Assembly: GCF_001696535.1 (NCBI RefSeq)
Contig: NZ_MBQE01000002.1
Span: forward strand, 1 to 64,000
Source of the DNA: Stappia indica
GTDB taxonomy: Bacteria; Pseudomonadota; Alphaproteobacteria; Rhizobiales; Stappiaceae
Reading direction: 5' to 3'
DNA: 64,000 nt
In this document: positions 16,698 to 25,584 of the stretch, one piece after another
Numbering within the stretch: the stretch's first letter is position 1
Layout: the number at the start of each line of letters is the position of its first letter
Made by a program: the position numbers and the translations under genes
The notes under the pieces: generated by a model
The model's input: the letters and a program-made list of their open reading frames with translations, nothing else
What the model was told of the DNA's origin: nothing
Databases searched by the model: none

Positions 16698-17810
16698 TTA
16701 TTCGGCGGCGTCGGCCTTGATCACGCCGCGGCGGATCTGGTCTTCCTCGATGGACTCGAAGAGCGCGCGGAAGTTGCCCTCGCCGAAGCCTTCGTCACCC
16801 TTGCGCTGAATGAACTCGAAGAAGATCGGTCCGATGACGGTCTTGGAGAAGATCTGCAGCAGGATCTTGGTCATGCCGCCGTTCACCACGCCTTCGCCGT
16901 CGATCAGGATGCCGTGCTTCTTCATCCGCTCGATCGGCTCGTCGTGGCCCTGCACGCGCTCGCGGGACATCTCGTAATAGGTGTCCGGCGGGCCGGGCAT
17001 GAACTTCAGCCCGTTGTCCGACAGACGGTCGGTGGCGTCGTAGATGTCGTCCGTGCCGACCGCGATGTGCTGGATGCCTTCGCCCTTGTACTTGCGAAGG
17101 TACTCGGCGATCTGGCTGGTGTCGTCCTTCGACTCGTTCAGCGGGATGCGGATCTTGCCGCAGGGCGAGGTGATCGCCCGGCTGACGAGGCCGGTGATGC
17201 GGCCGTCGATGTCGAAGAAGTGGATCTGCTTGAACCCGAACAGGTCGCGGTAGAAGTCCCACCACTTGTCCATGTTGCCGCGATAGACATTGTGGGTCAG
17301 GTGATCGAGATAATAGAAGCCGACGCCCGCCGGGCGCGGATCGCGGTCGCCGAGCCACTCGAACTCGTCGTCGTAGGCCGAGCCCTTGGCGCCGTAGGTC
17401 TCGACGAAATAGAGCAGCGAGCCGCCGATGCCCACAATAGCGGGAACGTCGAGCGCCTTGTCGTCGCCGTCATAGGGCGTCGCTCCCATCTTCACAGCAT
17501 GCTCGAAGGCATGGCGGGCATCGACCACGCGCCAGGCCATTGAGGGCGCGCAGGGGCCGTGCTCCTCGACAAAGCGCATCGCGTGCGAGCCCGGCTCGGC
17601 ATTCAGCACGTAGGTGATATCGCCCTGCCGATAGAGGGTGATCGCCTTGGTCTTGTGCCTGGCGACGGGCACATAGCCCATGCGGCGGAACAGGGCGTCG
17701 AGCTTTTCCGGCTCGGGATGGGAAAACTCGACGAACTCGAAGCCGTCCGTGCCGGCGGGGTTGCTCTCGTCGATCTTCGCGGGCGGTGCGTCGTGCGGAA
17801 ACGGTCCCAT
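16698..17810 (-). CDS. hppD: 4-hydroxyphenylpyruvate dioxygenase
   Basis: A 370-residue non-heme iron dioxygenase that converts 4-hydroxyphenylpyruvate to homogentisate in tyrosine degradation. The iron ligands are visible: His170 in YLDHLTHNVYRG, His248 in IQHIAVGTDD and Glu332 in FFEFIQRKG. Length is close to bacterial enzymes (about 355-375). The start at 17810 has an AGGAGG-type site just upstream (GAGGAGGACAGC). The remaining homogentisate pathway genes are not in the window. It diverges from an Lrp-type regulator that probably controls it. Confidence 0.95.
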   Translation of the reverse strand: MGPFPHDAPPAKIDESNPAGTDGFEFVEFSHPEPEKLDALFRRMGYVPVARHKTKAITLYRQGDITYVLNAEPGSHAMRFVEEHGPCAPSMAWRVVDARHAFEHAVKMGATPYDGDDKALDVPAIVGIGGSLLYFVETYGAKGSAYDDEFEWLGDRDPRPAGVGFYYLDHLTHNVYRGNMDKWWDFYRDLFGFKQIHFFDIDGRITGLVSRAITSPCGKIRIPLNESKDDTSQIAEYLRKYKGEGIQHIAVGTDDIYDATDRLSDNGLKFMPGPPDTYYEMSRERVQGHDEPIERMKKHGILIDGEGVVNGGMTKILLQIFSKTVIGPIFFEFIQRKGDEGFGEGNFRALFESIEEDQIRRGVIKADAAE

Positions 17811-17859
17811 GCTGTCCTCCTCTGGAAAGCCAAACTTCGCACAGTATGCGCCCGATGCG

Positions 17860-17876
17860 ATGCAAGGTGCGTGCAT
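17860..17876. promoter_or_regulatory. Dyad ATGCA-N7-TGCAT, copy 1, hppD-lrp intergenic region
   Basis: ATGCAAGGTGCGTGCAT: two 5-bp inverted arms separated by seven bases. An element of the same arms and spacing occurs exactly 40 bp away. The position upstream of hppD suggests a binding site for the divergent Lrp-type regulator. Confidence 0.6.
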
Positions 17877-17899
17877 TCTGGGTGGATCTTGGGATATCA

Positions 17900-17916
17900 A
17901 TGCATGAAACGTGCAT
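17900..17916. promoter_or_regulatory. Dyad ATGCA-N7-TGCAT, copy 2, hppD-lrp intergenic region
   Basis: ATGCATGAAACGTGCAT: same arms and spacer length as copy 1, with the dyad extending to six of seven matching positions per side. It lies 24 bases before the regulator start, so it could mediate autoregulation. The 40-bp phasing is close to four helical turns. Confidence 0.6.
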
Positions 17917-17939
17917 ATATATCCCGGAGCGCGCACAAG

Positions 17940-18404
17940 ATGACGGAACTCGACCCCTTCGACATTCGCCTGCTCGCAAGCCTGCAGCATGATGCCGCAG
18001 TCACAAACCAGCAGCTCGGCGAGCGGATCGGCCTCTCGGCGTCACAGGTTTCCCGGCGGCGCCAGCGGCTCGAGGAGGCTGGCGTCATCCGTCGATATCG
18101 GGCCGATATCGATGCTGGAGCCGTCGGCTTCAGCGTCGTTGCCTTTGTCGGTGTCGCGCTCAACGCCCATAGCCGGCAGAACGCCCGTCGTTTCCGCGAT
18201 CTCGTGCGGGCCTTGCCCGAGGTTCAGGAGGCGCATGTGCTGACCGGCGACATGGACTACATGCTGAAGGTGGCGGTGGCAGATCTGGCGGCGCTGTCCC
18301 GCTTCATCAACGACGAGCTGTTGCCGCACGATGCGGTGCGCAACGTCCGCTCTTCCATCGCGATGGAGACGCTGAAGGACGACAACCGCCTGCCTTTTGC
18401 CTGA
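17940..18404 (+). CDS. Lrp/AsnC-family transcriptional regulator
   Basis: A 154-residue regulator with the usual N-terminal helix-turn-helix (about residues 5-60, LGERIGLSASQVSRRRQRLEEAG region) and a C-terminal RAM ligand-binding/oligomerisation domain (about 65-150, with VTGD-like LTGDMDYML). The ATG at 17940 gives the family-typical length; an in-frame ATG at 17904 would start inside the second dyad. It diverges from hppD with 129 bases between starts, so control of tyrosine catabolism by an aromatic amino acid is the natural inference. Confidence 0.9.
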   Translation: MTELDPFDIRLLASLQHDAAVTNQQLGERIGLSASQVSRRRQRLEEAGVIRRYRADIDAGAVGFSVVAFVGVALNAHSRQNARRFRDLVRALPEVQEAHVLTGDMDYMLKVAVADLAALSRFINDELLPHDAVRNVRSSIAMETLKDDNRLPFA

Positions 18405-18531
18405 GGCTTTTGCCTGACGGTGGCGCCCGGCGCTTGCGGTCGCGAGTTTCTGTTCCCATCTCCAGACGAGACTACGCTCCGGGCAGGACCCGGACTGCCG
18501 CCAATCATCAAGGGACCGGAGACAGACAACG

Positions 18532-19302
18532 ATGTTCGATGCACGCAAGCTGCTTGAGGAATTCATGGGCCAGAAGAGTGGTTCCTCCGGGGGCGCCGGC
18601 AGAGCCGGCGCAGGTGGCGGCGCGGGCGATCTCCTGGCGCGGGGGCAGGAATATCTGCGCTCCTCCGGCTCGGGCGGCCTTGCCGGCGGCGCGCTTGCCG
18701 GCGGTCTTGCGGGCTTGTTGCTCGGCACCAAGGGCGGCCGCAAGATCGGCAAGAAGGCGCTGACCTATGGCGGCATGGCGCTGGTCGCCGGTCTCGCCTA
18801 CAAGGCCTACCGCGACTACAGCAGCGGCGGCAGCGCGTCCACGCCTGCACAGAGCGCGCCGGAGGCTGCCTCTTCGCCGGCGCCGGTTCTGCCTCCTCCG
18901 TCCGATTCCCCGTTTTCTCCGGCGCAGCAGCCGGGCGGCGAGGAACAATTCGCACTCGTGCTGCTGACCGCGATGATCTCGGCCGCAAAGGCCGACGGCC
19001 ATATCGATGCGGACGAGCAGCGCAAGATCTTCGACAAGCTGGATACGCTCGCTATCGACAGCGAGGCCAAGGCCTTCGTGATGGACGAGCTGCGGGCACC
19101 GCTCGACATCGACCGCGTGGTGAAAGGGGCGAAAAGCCCCGAGGCGGCACTCGAGGTCTATGCGGCTTCGCGCCTCGCCATCGACCCGGATCACCCCGCG
19201 GAGCGTGCCTATCTGCAGATGCTGGCGGCCCGCCTCGGACTGGAGCCCGGCCTTGCCGAGGAGGTCGATCGCGCGGTCGCAGAGGCGGAAGCTTCCCTCT
19301 GA
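18532..19302 (+). CDS. TerB-like DUF533 (YebE-type) membrane-associated protein
   Basis: A 256-residue protein with three parts: a Gly/Ala-rich N-terminal region containing a hydrophobic segment (about 45-95), a Pro/Ser/Ala linker (about 98-140), and a C-terminal helical TerB-like domain (about 142-250) with the acidic DGHIDADEQRKIF segment. This matches the DUF533/YebE group of inner-membrane proteins of unknown function. No partner genes suggest a role. Confidence 0.75.
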   Translation: MFDARKLLEEFMGQKSGSSGGAGRAGAGGGAGDLLARGQEYLRSSGSGGLAGGALAGGLAGLLLGTKGGRKIGKKALTYGGMALVAGLAYKAYRDYSSGGSASTPAQSAPEAASSPAPVLPPPSDSPFSPAQQPGGEEQFALVLLTAMISAAKADGHIDADEQRKIFDKLDTLAIDSEAKAFVMDELRAPLDIDRVVKGAKSPEAALEVYAASRLAIDPDHPAERAYLQMLAARLGLEPGLAEEVDRAVAEAEASL

Positions 19303-19307
19303 CATGG

Positions 19308-19334
19308 CCGGCGCCCGGCCGGTCCGGGCGCCGG
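19308..19334 (+). terminator. Hairpin after the DUF533 gene
   Basis: A perfect 11-bp stem (CCGGCGCCCGG / CCGGGCGCCGG) with a five-base loop, followed by ACTTTCCC. It is a plausible terminator, although the T-tract is weak. Confidence 0.6.
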
Positions 19335-19407
19335 ACTTTCCCTCCTTGCCATTGCCGGCGGCAGCGGGCATCGTTCCGCTCCACGCGGGCCAGGGCAGGG
19401 AGGAACC

Positions 19408-21015
19408 ATGCGCGACCTGGGGGAATGGGATTACGTGATCGTCGGTGCGGGTTCGGCCGGCTGTGTGCTGGCGAACCGCCTTTCGGCCGATCCGCAGGTG
19501 AAGGTTCTGCTGCTCGAGGCCGGCGGCAAGGACGACTACGTCTGGATCCACATTCCCGTCGGCTACCTCTATTGCATGGGCAATCCCCGGACCGACTGGG
19601 GCTTCAAGACTGCTCCGGAGCCTGGCCTCAACGGGCGCTCCCTGTCCTATCCGCGCGGCCGTGTGCTTGGCGGCTGCTCGGCCATCAACGGCATGATCTA
19701 CATGCGCGGCCAGGCGCGCGACTATGACGGCTGGCGCCAGATGGGGCTGGAGGGCTGGGGCTGGGACGACGTCCTGCCGTTGTTCCGCCGCGCCGAGGAC
19801 CACTACGAGCTTTCCGACGACATGCACGGCCGGGGCGGCGAGTGCCGCGTGGAGCAGCAGCGCCTGTCCTGGGATATCCTCGATGCGGTGCGCGATGCCT
19901 GCGAGGAAGTCGGGATCCCGAAGATCGACGACTTCAACCGGGGCGACAATTTCGGCTCGTCCTATTTCCAGGTGACGCAGCGCGGCGGTGTGCGCTGGAC
20001 GGCCGCAAAGGGCTTCCTGAAGCCTGTTGCGAACCGCCAGAACCTGAAGGTCGTCACCGGAGCGCAGGTGACCCGGCTCACTGTCTCCGACGGGCGGGTG
20101 AGCGGCGTTGAGCTGCGTGTCGACGGTGCACCCGCGCAGGCGAGGGTCGCCGGCGAGCTGGTGCTGTCGGCCGGCGCCATCGGGTCTCCGCAGATCCTCG
20201 AACTGTCGGGTATCGGCGACCCCGAACTCCTCGCGCGCCAGGGCATCGACGTGGTCGGAGAAAGCCGGCAGGTCGGGCGCAATCTCCAGGACCACCTGCA
20301 GATCCGCACGATCTTCAAGGTCAGCGGCGCTGTCACGCTGAACCAGCTGGCTTCGAACCTGTTCGGCAAGGCGAAGATCGCCATGGAATACGCGCTGTCG
20401 CGTTCCGGGCCGATGTCCATGGCGCCCTCGCAGCTTGGCGTCTTTGCCAAGTCGGATCCGGCGTTCGAGACTGCGAATATCGAGTATCACGTGCAGCCGC
20501 TGTCGCTCGACAAGTTCGGCGAACCGCTGCACTCCTTCCCCGCAATCACCTTGAGCGTGTGCAACCTGCGGCCCGAAAGCCGCGGGAGCGTGCACGTGGT
20601 GAGCCGAGACCCGCTGGCGCATCCCGAGATCCGGCCGAACTACCTGTCGACGGCCGGCGACCGGAAGGTTGCGGCCGACAGCATTCGGCTCACCCGGCGC
20701 ATCATGGCGACCGATACGATGGCCCGGTTTTCGCCGGTCGAGCATTTGCCCGGCCCGCTGGTGCGCAGCGACGAGGACCTGGCGCGGGCGGCCGGAGATA
20801 TCGGCACCACGATCTTTCATCCGGTCGGGACCTGCCGCATGGGGAGCGACGAGGCGTCGGTGGTCGACGCGCGGCTGCGGCTGCGCTCGGTTGCCGGCAT
20901 TCGCGTCGCGGACGCCTCCGTCATGCCTGCGATCACCTCCGGCAACACCGCGGTTCCCACCATGATGATCGCCGAAAAGGCTGCGGAGATGATCCGCGCG
21001 GACCGGCGTGCCTGA
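19408..21015 (+). CDS. GMC-family FAD-dependent alcohol/choline-type dehydrogenase
   Basis: A 535-residue glucose-methanol-choline oxidoreductase. The FAD-binding fingerprint VIVGAGSAGCVLANRL is at about 11-26, the first GMC signature (PRGRVLGGCSAINGMIYMRG) near 78-97, and the catalytic His in IFHPVGTCRMG near residue 470. GMC members oxidise alcohols, choline or polyols; this one resembles the choline dehydrogenase/AlkJ side, but the substrate is unknown and no betaine-aldehyde dehydrogenase is adjacent. A GGAGGAACC site precedes the start. The dctBD genes follow in the same direction, 76 bases later. Confidence 0.88.
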   Translation: MRDLGEWDYVIVGAGSAGCVLANRLSADPQVKVLLLEAGGKDDYVWIHIPVGYLYCMGNPRTDWGFKTAPEPGLNGRSLSYPRGRVLGGCSAINGMIYMRGQARDYDGWRQMGLEGWGWDDVLPLFRRAEDHYELSDDMHGRGGECRVEQQRLSWDILDAVRDACEEVGIPKIDDFNRGDNFGSSYFQVTQRGGVRWTAAKGFLKPVANRQNLKVVTGAQVTRLTVSDGRVSGVELRVDGAPAQARVAGELVLSAGAIGSPQILELSGIGDPELLARQGIDVVGESRQVGRNLQDHLQIRTIFKVSGAVTLNQLASNLFGKAKIAMEYALSRSGPMSMAPSQLGVFAKSDPAFETANIEYHVQPLSLDKFGEPLHSFPAITLSVCNLRPESRGSVHVVSRDPLAHPEIRPNYLSTAGDRKVAADSIRLTRRIMATDTMARFSPVEHLPGPLVRSDEDLARAAGDIGTTIFHPVGTCRMGSDEASVVDARLRLRSVAGIRVADASVMPAITSGNTAVPTMMIAEKAAEMIRADRRA

Positions 21016-21091
21016 TCTTGCCTTCTCGCAGTTTGTACCTCGTGTTCCGGATCGCTAGGATCGGCGGGAAACGTTGGGGAAAGACACGGCC

Positions 21092-22894
21092 ATGACATCG
21101 CTTGCAAGACAAGCCAGGCGCAACGCGCTGCATATCATGGTGCTGTGCTGCGCCTTGCCGGTCACCGTGCTGATCGGCTGGGTAACGTGGGAGACCGCCT
21201 CGCGGCTTTTCGCCGCCGAGGTGGCGACCCGGGCGCAGGCGCTTCTGTCCGTGCAGTCGGCGACGCTCGAGCGCCAGCTCGACAAGTTCCGCCTGTTGTC
21301 CCCGTTGCTGGCGCAGCGCCCCGATGTGCGGGACATCATCCTGCGCCGGGACGCGAGAGGCGGTGAGCGTGCGGCGGCGTTGGTCGCCGGCATGGCCGGA
21401 GCACAGGAAGTCCTGTTCCTCGATGCCGCCGGCGGATTGATCGCCTCCAGCCACATGTCACCTCGCAATCCCGGCAACATGCTGGAGCAGGTGCCGTTGG
21501 CGGAGGCGCAGCAGGGGCGTCTCGGTCGCGCCTACCGAAGGGGCAGCGGCAGCGAGCCGGGCAGCTATGTCTTCGCATCCGCCGTTCGTGCCGGCAGCCT
21601 CGTCATCGGCATCGTGGTCGTGCGCGTCAGTCTCGCCGAAATCGAACAGGCCTGGGCGCTGAGCCCGGCACCCATCGTCGCCATCGACGAGATGGGAGAG
21701 ATCGTCGCCACCAACCGGCCGCTGTGGCGGGGGCAGAAGGCGAGCGAGAGGTTCGAGGTGCTCGGGGCAGCCGAGGTGCCGCGAACCGGGGAAGGGGCGG
21801 CGGCGGCGGCGACAGAAGCCGAGTATGTCCGTTTCAACGGGGTGAAGGGGCGTGGACCCTATCTGCGGATGGCACGTACCTTGCCCGTACTGGACTGGCA
21901 GGTCGCGGCGTTTGCCGATACGGCGGATGCCCGCTCGCAGAGCCAGAAGGTGGCGGCAATTGCCGTTCTGATCTGCCTGCTCGCAACCGTCGTCGGCTGG
22001 GTGGCGGCCGACCGGCGCGTTGCCGTGCTGCGCCGCCTGCGCGAAGACAAGATCGCCGCCTCCCGGCTGGAGCGGAAAGTGCGCCTGCGCACGCGCGATC
22101 TCTCCGAAGCGAATGCCAGGCTCGCGCGGGAGGTGAGCGAGCGCGAGGCGGCGGAGGCCGAGCTCAGGAACATGCAGGCCGACCTGGTTCAGGCGGCGAA
22201 GATGGCAACGCTCGGCCAGATGTCCGCGGCCCTCTCCCACGAGTTCAACCAGCCGCTGGCCGCGATCCGCTCGAATGCCGACAATGCCAAGCAGTTCATT
22301 GAACGCGGCATGGGAGAGCGGGTGAACGGCGCCCTCGACCGCATCATCCTGATGGTGGAAAGGATGGCGGAGATTTCGCGCGTGCTGAAGGGGTTCAGCC
22401 GCCGGGCCGGGACGGACATGCGGCCGACTGCGGTGAAGCCTGCGGTGGACGAGGCGATGATGCTGCTGTCGCCGAGGATCAAGCAGGGGCGGGGCCGGTT
22501 GACGGTCACGCATCTCGATGGACCGCTGTCCGTCGTTGGCGGCCATGTGAGGCTGGAGCAGGTGGTGCTCAACCTGGTCTCCAACGCTCTCGATGCCGTG
22601 GAGGCCCGCGACGACGGGCAGGTGGTGTTGACCACCCGCAGCGAGGCGGGACAGGCGGTGATCGAAGTGCGGGACAACGGTCCGGGGATTTCTTCCGATC
22701 TTCTGCCCAAGGTGTTCGATCCGTTCTTCACCACCAAGGAGGTGGGCAAGGGGCTGGGCCTCGGGCTTTCGATCGCCTACAAGATCGTCCACGATTTCTC
22801 GGGCAGCCTGACCGTGCGCCATGCGGAAGGCGGCGGCGCCGTCTTCACGGTCCGGCTGCCGCTGGCCGCAGGGCTGAGCGATGCAGCAGAGTGA
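21092..22894 (+). CDS. dctB: DctB-type sensor histidine kinase
   Basis: A 600-residue membrane sensor: first transmembrane segment about 14-33, a periplasmic double-PAS-like sensing region (about 40-285), a second membrane span near 290-310, a coiled coil (about 320-370), the phosphoacceptor segment ALSHEFNQPLAAIRSNADNA with His383, and an ATPase domain with N (LNLVSNALDA), G1 (DNGPG) and G2 (GLGLGLSI) boxes. The coiled coil with AKMATLGQMSAALSHEFNQPL is typical of DctB. It should sense a C4-dicarboxylate and phosphorylate DctD. A TTG start upstream is possible, but ATG is preferred. Confidence 0.9.
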   Translation: MTSLARQARRNALHIMVLCCALPVTVLIGWVTWETASRLFAAEVATRAQALLSVQSATLERQLDKFRLLSPLLAQRPDVRDIILRRDARGGERAAALVAGMAGAQEVLFLDAAGGLIASSHMSPRNPGNMLEQVPLAEAQQGRLGRAYRRGSGSEPGSYVFASAVRAGSLVIGIVVVRVSLAEIEQAWALSPAPIVAIDEMGEIVATNRPLWRGQKASERFEVLGAAEVPRTGEGAAAAATEAEYVRFNGVKGRGPYLRMARTLPVLDWQVAAFADTADARSQSQKVAAIAVLICLLATVVGWVAADRRVAVLRRLREDKIAASRLERKVRLRTRDLSEANARLAREVSEREAAEAELRNMQADLVQAAKMATLGQMSAALSHEFNQPLAAIRSNADNAKQFIERGMGERVNGALDRIILMVERMAEISRVLKGFSRRAGTDMRPTAVKPAVDEAMMLLSPRIKQGRGRLTVTHLDGPLSVVGGHVRLEQVVLNLVSNALDAVEARDDGQVVLTTRSEAGQAVIEVRDNGPGISSDLLPKVFDPFFTTKEVGKGLGLGLSIAYKIVHDFSGSLTVRHAEGGGAVFTVRLPLAAGLSDAAE

Positions 22895-22943
22895 GAGCGT
22901 GGCGCGCCCGGCGGCGCACGACGCGTGACGAGACAGGACACTG

Positions 22944-24299
22944 ATGGACAGGGCGACGGTGCTGCTCGTCGATGACGAGCCCGATCTGCGCGAGGCGCTT
23001 GCGGAAGGGCTGGAACTGGCCGGCCACAGCGTCGACACGTTCGAGGGTGCGTCCGGAGTGTTCGGGACGCTGGGCCGGGATTTTTACGGCGTGCTGGTGA
23101 CCGATATCCGCATGCCCCAGACGGACGGGTTCGATTTGATGCGCAAGGCGCTGGAGATCGATCCGGCCTTGCCGGTCATCCTCATCACCGGCCATGGCGA
23201 CGTGCCTCTCGCGGTTCAGGCGATGCGGGCCGGCGCCTATGACTTCATCGAGAAACCGTTTCCGGTCAGCCGGCTGTCCACGGTCATCGAGCGGGCGCTG
23301 GAAAAGCGGCGCCTCGTTCTGGAGAACCGCCTGTTGCGCGAGCAGCTTGCCAGCAGGACGGGACTGGAGGGGCGGCTGGTCGGCCGCTCTGCCGCCATGG
23401 AGCGGTTGCGCGGGCTCGTCGGGGCGCTGGCCGGCACGGATGCCGATGTTCTGATCATCGGCGAGACCGGGGCGGGCAAGGAAGTGGTCGCGCGGGCCCT
23501 GCACGAGGAAGGACATCGCCGCGAAGGGCCTTTCGTTGCGCTCAACTGCGGCGGACTGCCGGCGGAAATCATCGAGTCCGAGCTGTTCGGACACGAGAAG
23601 GGGGCATTCACCGGGGCGGCAAGCCAGCGTATCGGCAAGCTGGAACACGCTCACGGCGGCACCGTCTTCCTCGACGAGATCGAGTCCATGCCGCTCGACC
23701 TCCAGGTCAAGCTGCTGAGGGTCATCGAGACGCGCACGATCGAGCGGCTCGGCTCCAACCGGTCCATCCCGCTGGATCTGCGCTTCCTCGCCGCGACCAA
23801 GGACGATCTGGAGGTCGCCGGCAATGCCGGGCGGTTCCGCAAGGACCTGTTCTACCGGCTGAATGTCGTGACGGTCGAGATCCCGCCGCTCAGGGCGCGA
23901 AAGGAAGATATTCCTTTGCTGTTCCACCACCTGACGCGCGAGGCACGGGCCCGCTATCGGCGCGAAATCCCCGATGTGACGCCGGCTTTCGTCAGCGAGC
24001 TGATGGCGCGCGATTGGCCCGGCAACGTCCGGGAGCTGCGCAATGTTGCAGACCGTTTCGTGCTTGGACTGGAGCGGCCGGGCGGCGCTGGTTCCTCCGC
24101 CAATGCAGCCGAGACGACAGTGCTGTCGGAACGCGTCGCCGCCTATGAGCGGGCGGTGATTGCCGAGGAGCTTGCCAAGAATGGCGGAAGCCTCAAGGCG
24201 ACCTACGAGGGTCTCGGCCTGTCGCGCAAGGCGCTGTATGAGAAAATTCGCAAGTACGGCCTCGACCGCACGGCCACGGACGGCGAATTGCCCGGCTGA
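22944..24299 (+). CDS. dctD: DctD-type sigma-54-dependent response regulator
   Basis: A 451-residue NtrC-family activator: receiver domain (1-120, phosphorylation Asp54 in LVTDIRMP), AAA+ domain with Walker A GETGAGKE (about 172-179) and the sigma-54-contacting GAFTGA loop, and a C-terminal Fis-type HTH (LSRKALYEKIRKYGL). With DctB it should activate the sigma-54 promoter located just downstream in front of dctP. The start follows dctB by 49 bases. Confidence 0.93.
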   Translation: MDRATVLLVDDEPDLREALAEGLELAGHSVDTFEGASGVFGTLGRDFYGVLVTDIRMPQTDGFDLMRKALEIDPALPVILITGHGDVPLAVQAMRAGAYDFIEKPFPVSRLSTVIERALEKRRLVLENRLLREQLASRTGLEGRLVGRSAAMERLRGLVGALAGTDADVLIIGETGAGKEVVARALHEEGHRREGPFVALNCGGLPAEIIESELFGHEKGAFTGAASQRIGKLEHAHGGTVFLDEIESMPLDLQVKLLRVIETRTIERLGSNRSIPLDLRFLAATKDDLEVAGNAGRFRKDLFYRLNVVTVEIPPLRARKEDIPLLFHHLTREARARYRREIPDVTPAFVSELMARDWPGNVRELRNVADRFVLGLERPGGAGSSANAAETTVLSERVAAYERAVIAEELAKNGGSLKATYEGLGLSRKALYEKIRKYGLDRTATDGELPG

Positions 24300-24310
24300 A
24301 CGGTCGGGCG

Positions 24311-24330
24311 ATGTGTCGAGATCGACACAT
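24311..24330. promoter_or_regulatory. Upstream activator site 1 for DctD (ATGTG-N10-CACAT)
   Basis: ATGTGTCGAGATCGACACAT; including flanking bases the arms are 10 bp (GATGTGTCGA / TCGACACATC) around a two-base centre. It lies about 107-126 bp upstream of the sigma-54 -24 element, as expected for an enhancer of an NtrC-family activator. Confidence 0.75.
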
Positions 24331-24342
24331 CTTGTGTGAATG

Positions 24343-24362
24343 ATGTGTCGGTTCCTGCACAT
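24343..24362. promoter_or_regulatory. Upstream activator site 2 for DctD (ATGTG-N10-CACAT)
   Basis: ATGTGTCGGTTCCTGCACAT has the same outer arms and length as site 1 but a less symmetrical interior, so it may be the weaker of a tandem pair. Start-to-start spacing is 32 bp, about three helical turns, placing both on one DNA face. Confidence 0.65.
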
Positions 24363-24436
24363 TTTGATCGCATGGCCGGGCGTATATGATCCTCCCTTGC
24401 CCGCAATTCGGGCGATCTGCCCGGCTCTCAGGCATC

Positions 24437-24452
24437 TGGCACGCATGTTGCT
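24437..24452 (+). promoter_or_regulatory. Sigma-54 (RpoN) promoter of dctPQM
   Basis: TGGCACGCATGTTGCT matches the -24/-12 consensus TGGCAC-N5-TTGCW at every conserved position. Transcription would start near 24464, about 77 bases upstream of dctP. Confidence 0.9.
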
Positions 24453-24540
24453 AATTTGAGAGCGCGAATAAGCCGACGCTTCTTGTCGGATCAACTGGCC
24501 GCGCGTCCTGGTGCGGCAAAACATGTCTGGGAGGACATCC

Positions 24541-25542
24541 ATGAAAAAGTTCGCAACGGCTGCGGTCGCAGCCGCATGCCTTACCTTCGCCGCTCCGGCT
24601 CTCGCCGATTGCGACGACGGCGAGATGGTCATCAAGTTCAGCCACGTGGTTGCGGGCTCCGGCCATCCGAAGGGCGATGCCGCGACGCTGCTCGCCAAGC
24701 GCGTCAACGAGGAGATGAACGGCAAGGCCTGCATGCAGGTTTTCCCGAACTCGCAGCTCTTCGACGATGACAAGGTGATGGAAGCCCTGCTGCTCGGCGA
24801 CGTGCAGCTCGCGGCGCCGTCCCTGTCGAAGTTCGAGGCCTATACGCTGAAGTATCGCCTTTTCGACCTGCCGTTCCTGTTCAACGACCTGTCGTCGATC
24901 GACCGCTTCGCAGCGAGCGAGCCCGGCAAGGAGCTGCTGAACTCCATGACCGATGTCGGCTTCGTCGGCCTCGGCTACTGGAGCTCGGGCATGAAGCAGT
25001 TCTCGGCCAACAAGCCGCTGCTGCTGCCGACCGACGCTGCCGGCCTGAAGTTCCGCATCCAGACGTCCGACGTCGCCGAGGCGATGATCGCGGCCATGGG
25101 CGCCAACGCCCAGAAGCTCGCCTTCAAGGAAGTCTATGGCGCGCTGCAGACCGGTGTCGTGGACGGTCAGGAGAACTCCTGGTCCAACATCTACACCCAG
25201 AAGTTCTTCGAGGTGCAGGACGGCATCACCGAGACGAACCATCAGCTGCTGGCCTACCTGCTCGTCACGTCCGACGAGTGGCTGAACGGTCTTGAGCCCG
25301 ATGTGCGCGACCAGTTCCTGACGATCGTCAACGAGGTGACGACGTCCGCCAATGCGGCCGTTGCCGGTCAGGAAGCCGAAAACCGCCAGAAGATCCTGGA
25401 TGCAGGCAGCGAGATCCGGGTGCTGACCCCGGAGCAGCGCAAGGCCTGGGTCGATGCCATGAAGCCGGTCTGGGACAAGTTCCGCGGTGATATCGGTGAG
25501 GACCTGATCGAGGCTGCCCAGGCCGCCAACAGCCCGAGCTGA
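24541..25542 (+). CDS. dctP: TRAP transporter solute-binding protein DctP
   Basis: A 333-residue periplasmic protein of the DctP (TRAP) family with a signal peptide of about 24 residues. It would bind C4-dicarboxylates or a related organic acid. Family features include FSHVVAGSGHPKGDAA near the mature N-terminus, the conserved Arg in LKFRIQTSDV and the GALQTGVVDGQENSWSNI segment. The ATG at 24541 follows GGGAGGACATCC. It is the first gene of the sigma-54-driven dctPQM operon. Confidence 0.92.
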   Translation: MKKFATAAVAAACLTFAAPALADCDDGEMVIKFSHVVAGSGHPKGDAATLLAKRVNEEMNGKACMQVFPNSQLFDDDKVMEALLLGDVQLAAPSLSKFEAYTLKYRLFDLPFLFNDLSSIDRFAASEPGKELLNSMTDVGFVGLGYWSSGMKQFSANKPLLLPTDAAGLKFRIQTSDVAEAMIAAMGANAQKLAFKEVYGALQTGVVDGQENSWSNIYTQKFFEVQDGITETNHQLLAYLLVTSDEWLNGLEPDVRDQFLTIVNEVTTSANAAVAGQEAENRQKILDAGSEIRVLTPEQRKAWVDAMKPVWDKFRGDIGEDLIEAAQAANSPS

Positions 25543-25554
25543 CATTGATCCGGA

Positions 25555-25584
25555 CCGCCCGCGGACCCATGGGTTCGCGGGCGG
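25555..25584 (+). terminator. Intercistronic hairpin between dctP and dctQ
   Basis: An almost perfect 15-bp self-complementary stretch (CCGCCCGCGGACCC facing GGGTTCGCGGGCGG, one G-T pair) followed by TTT. It probably gives partial termination or 3' protection so that DctP is made in excess over the membrane subunits. Confidence 0.7.

Noticed and set aside
17559-17939. Longer N-terminal extension of the Lrp-type regulator
   Set aside because: It would run through the divergent hppD gene and the dyads; the 154-residue form matches the family length.
18508-20820. 770-codon minus-strand frame opposite the DUF533 and GMC genes
   Set aside because: The plus-strand GMC fingerprint and catalytic His are unmistakable; the antisense product has repetitive low-information composition.
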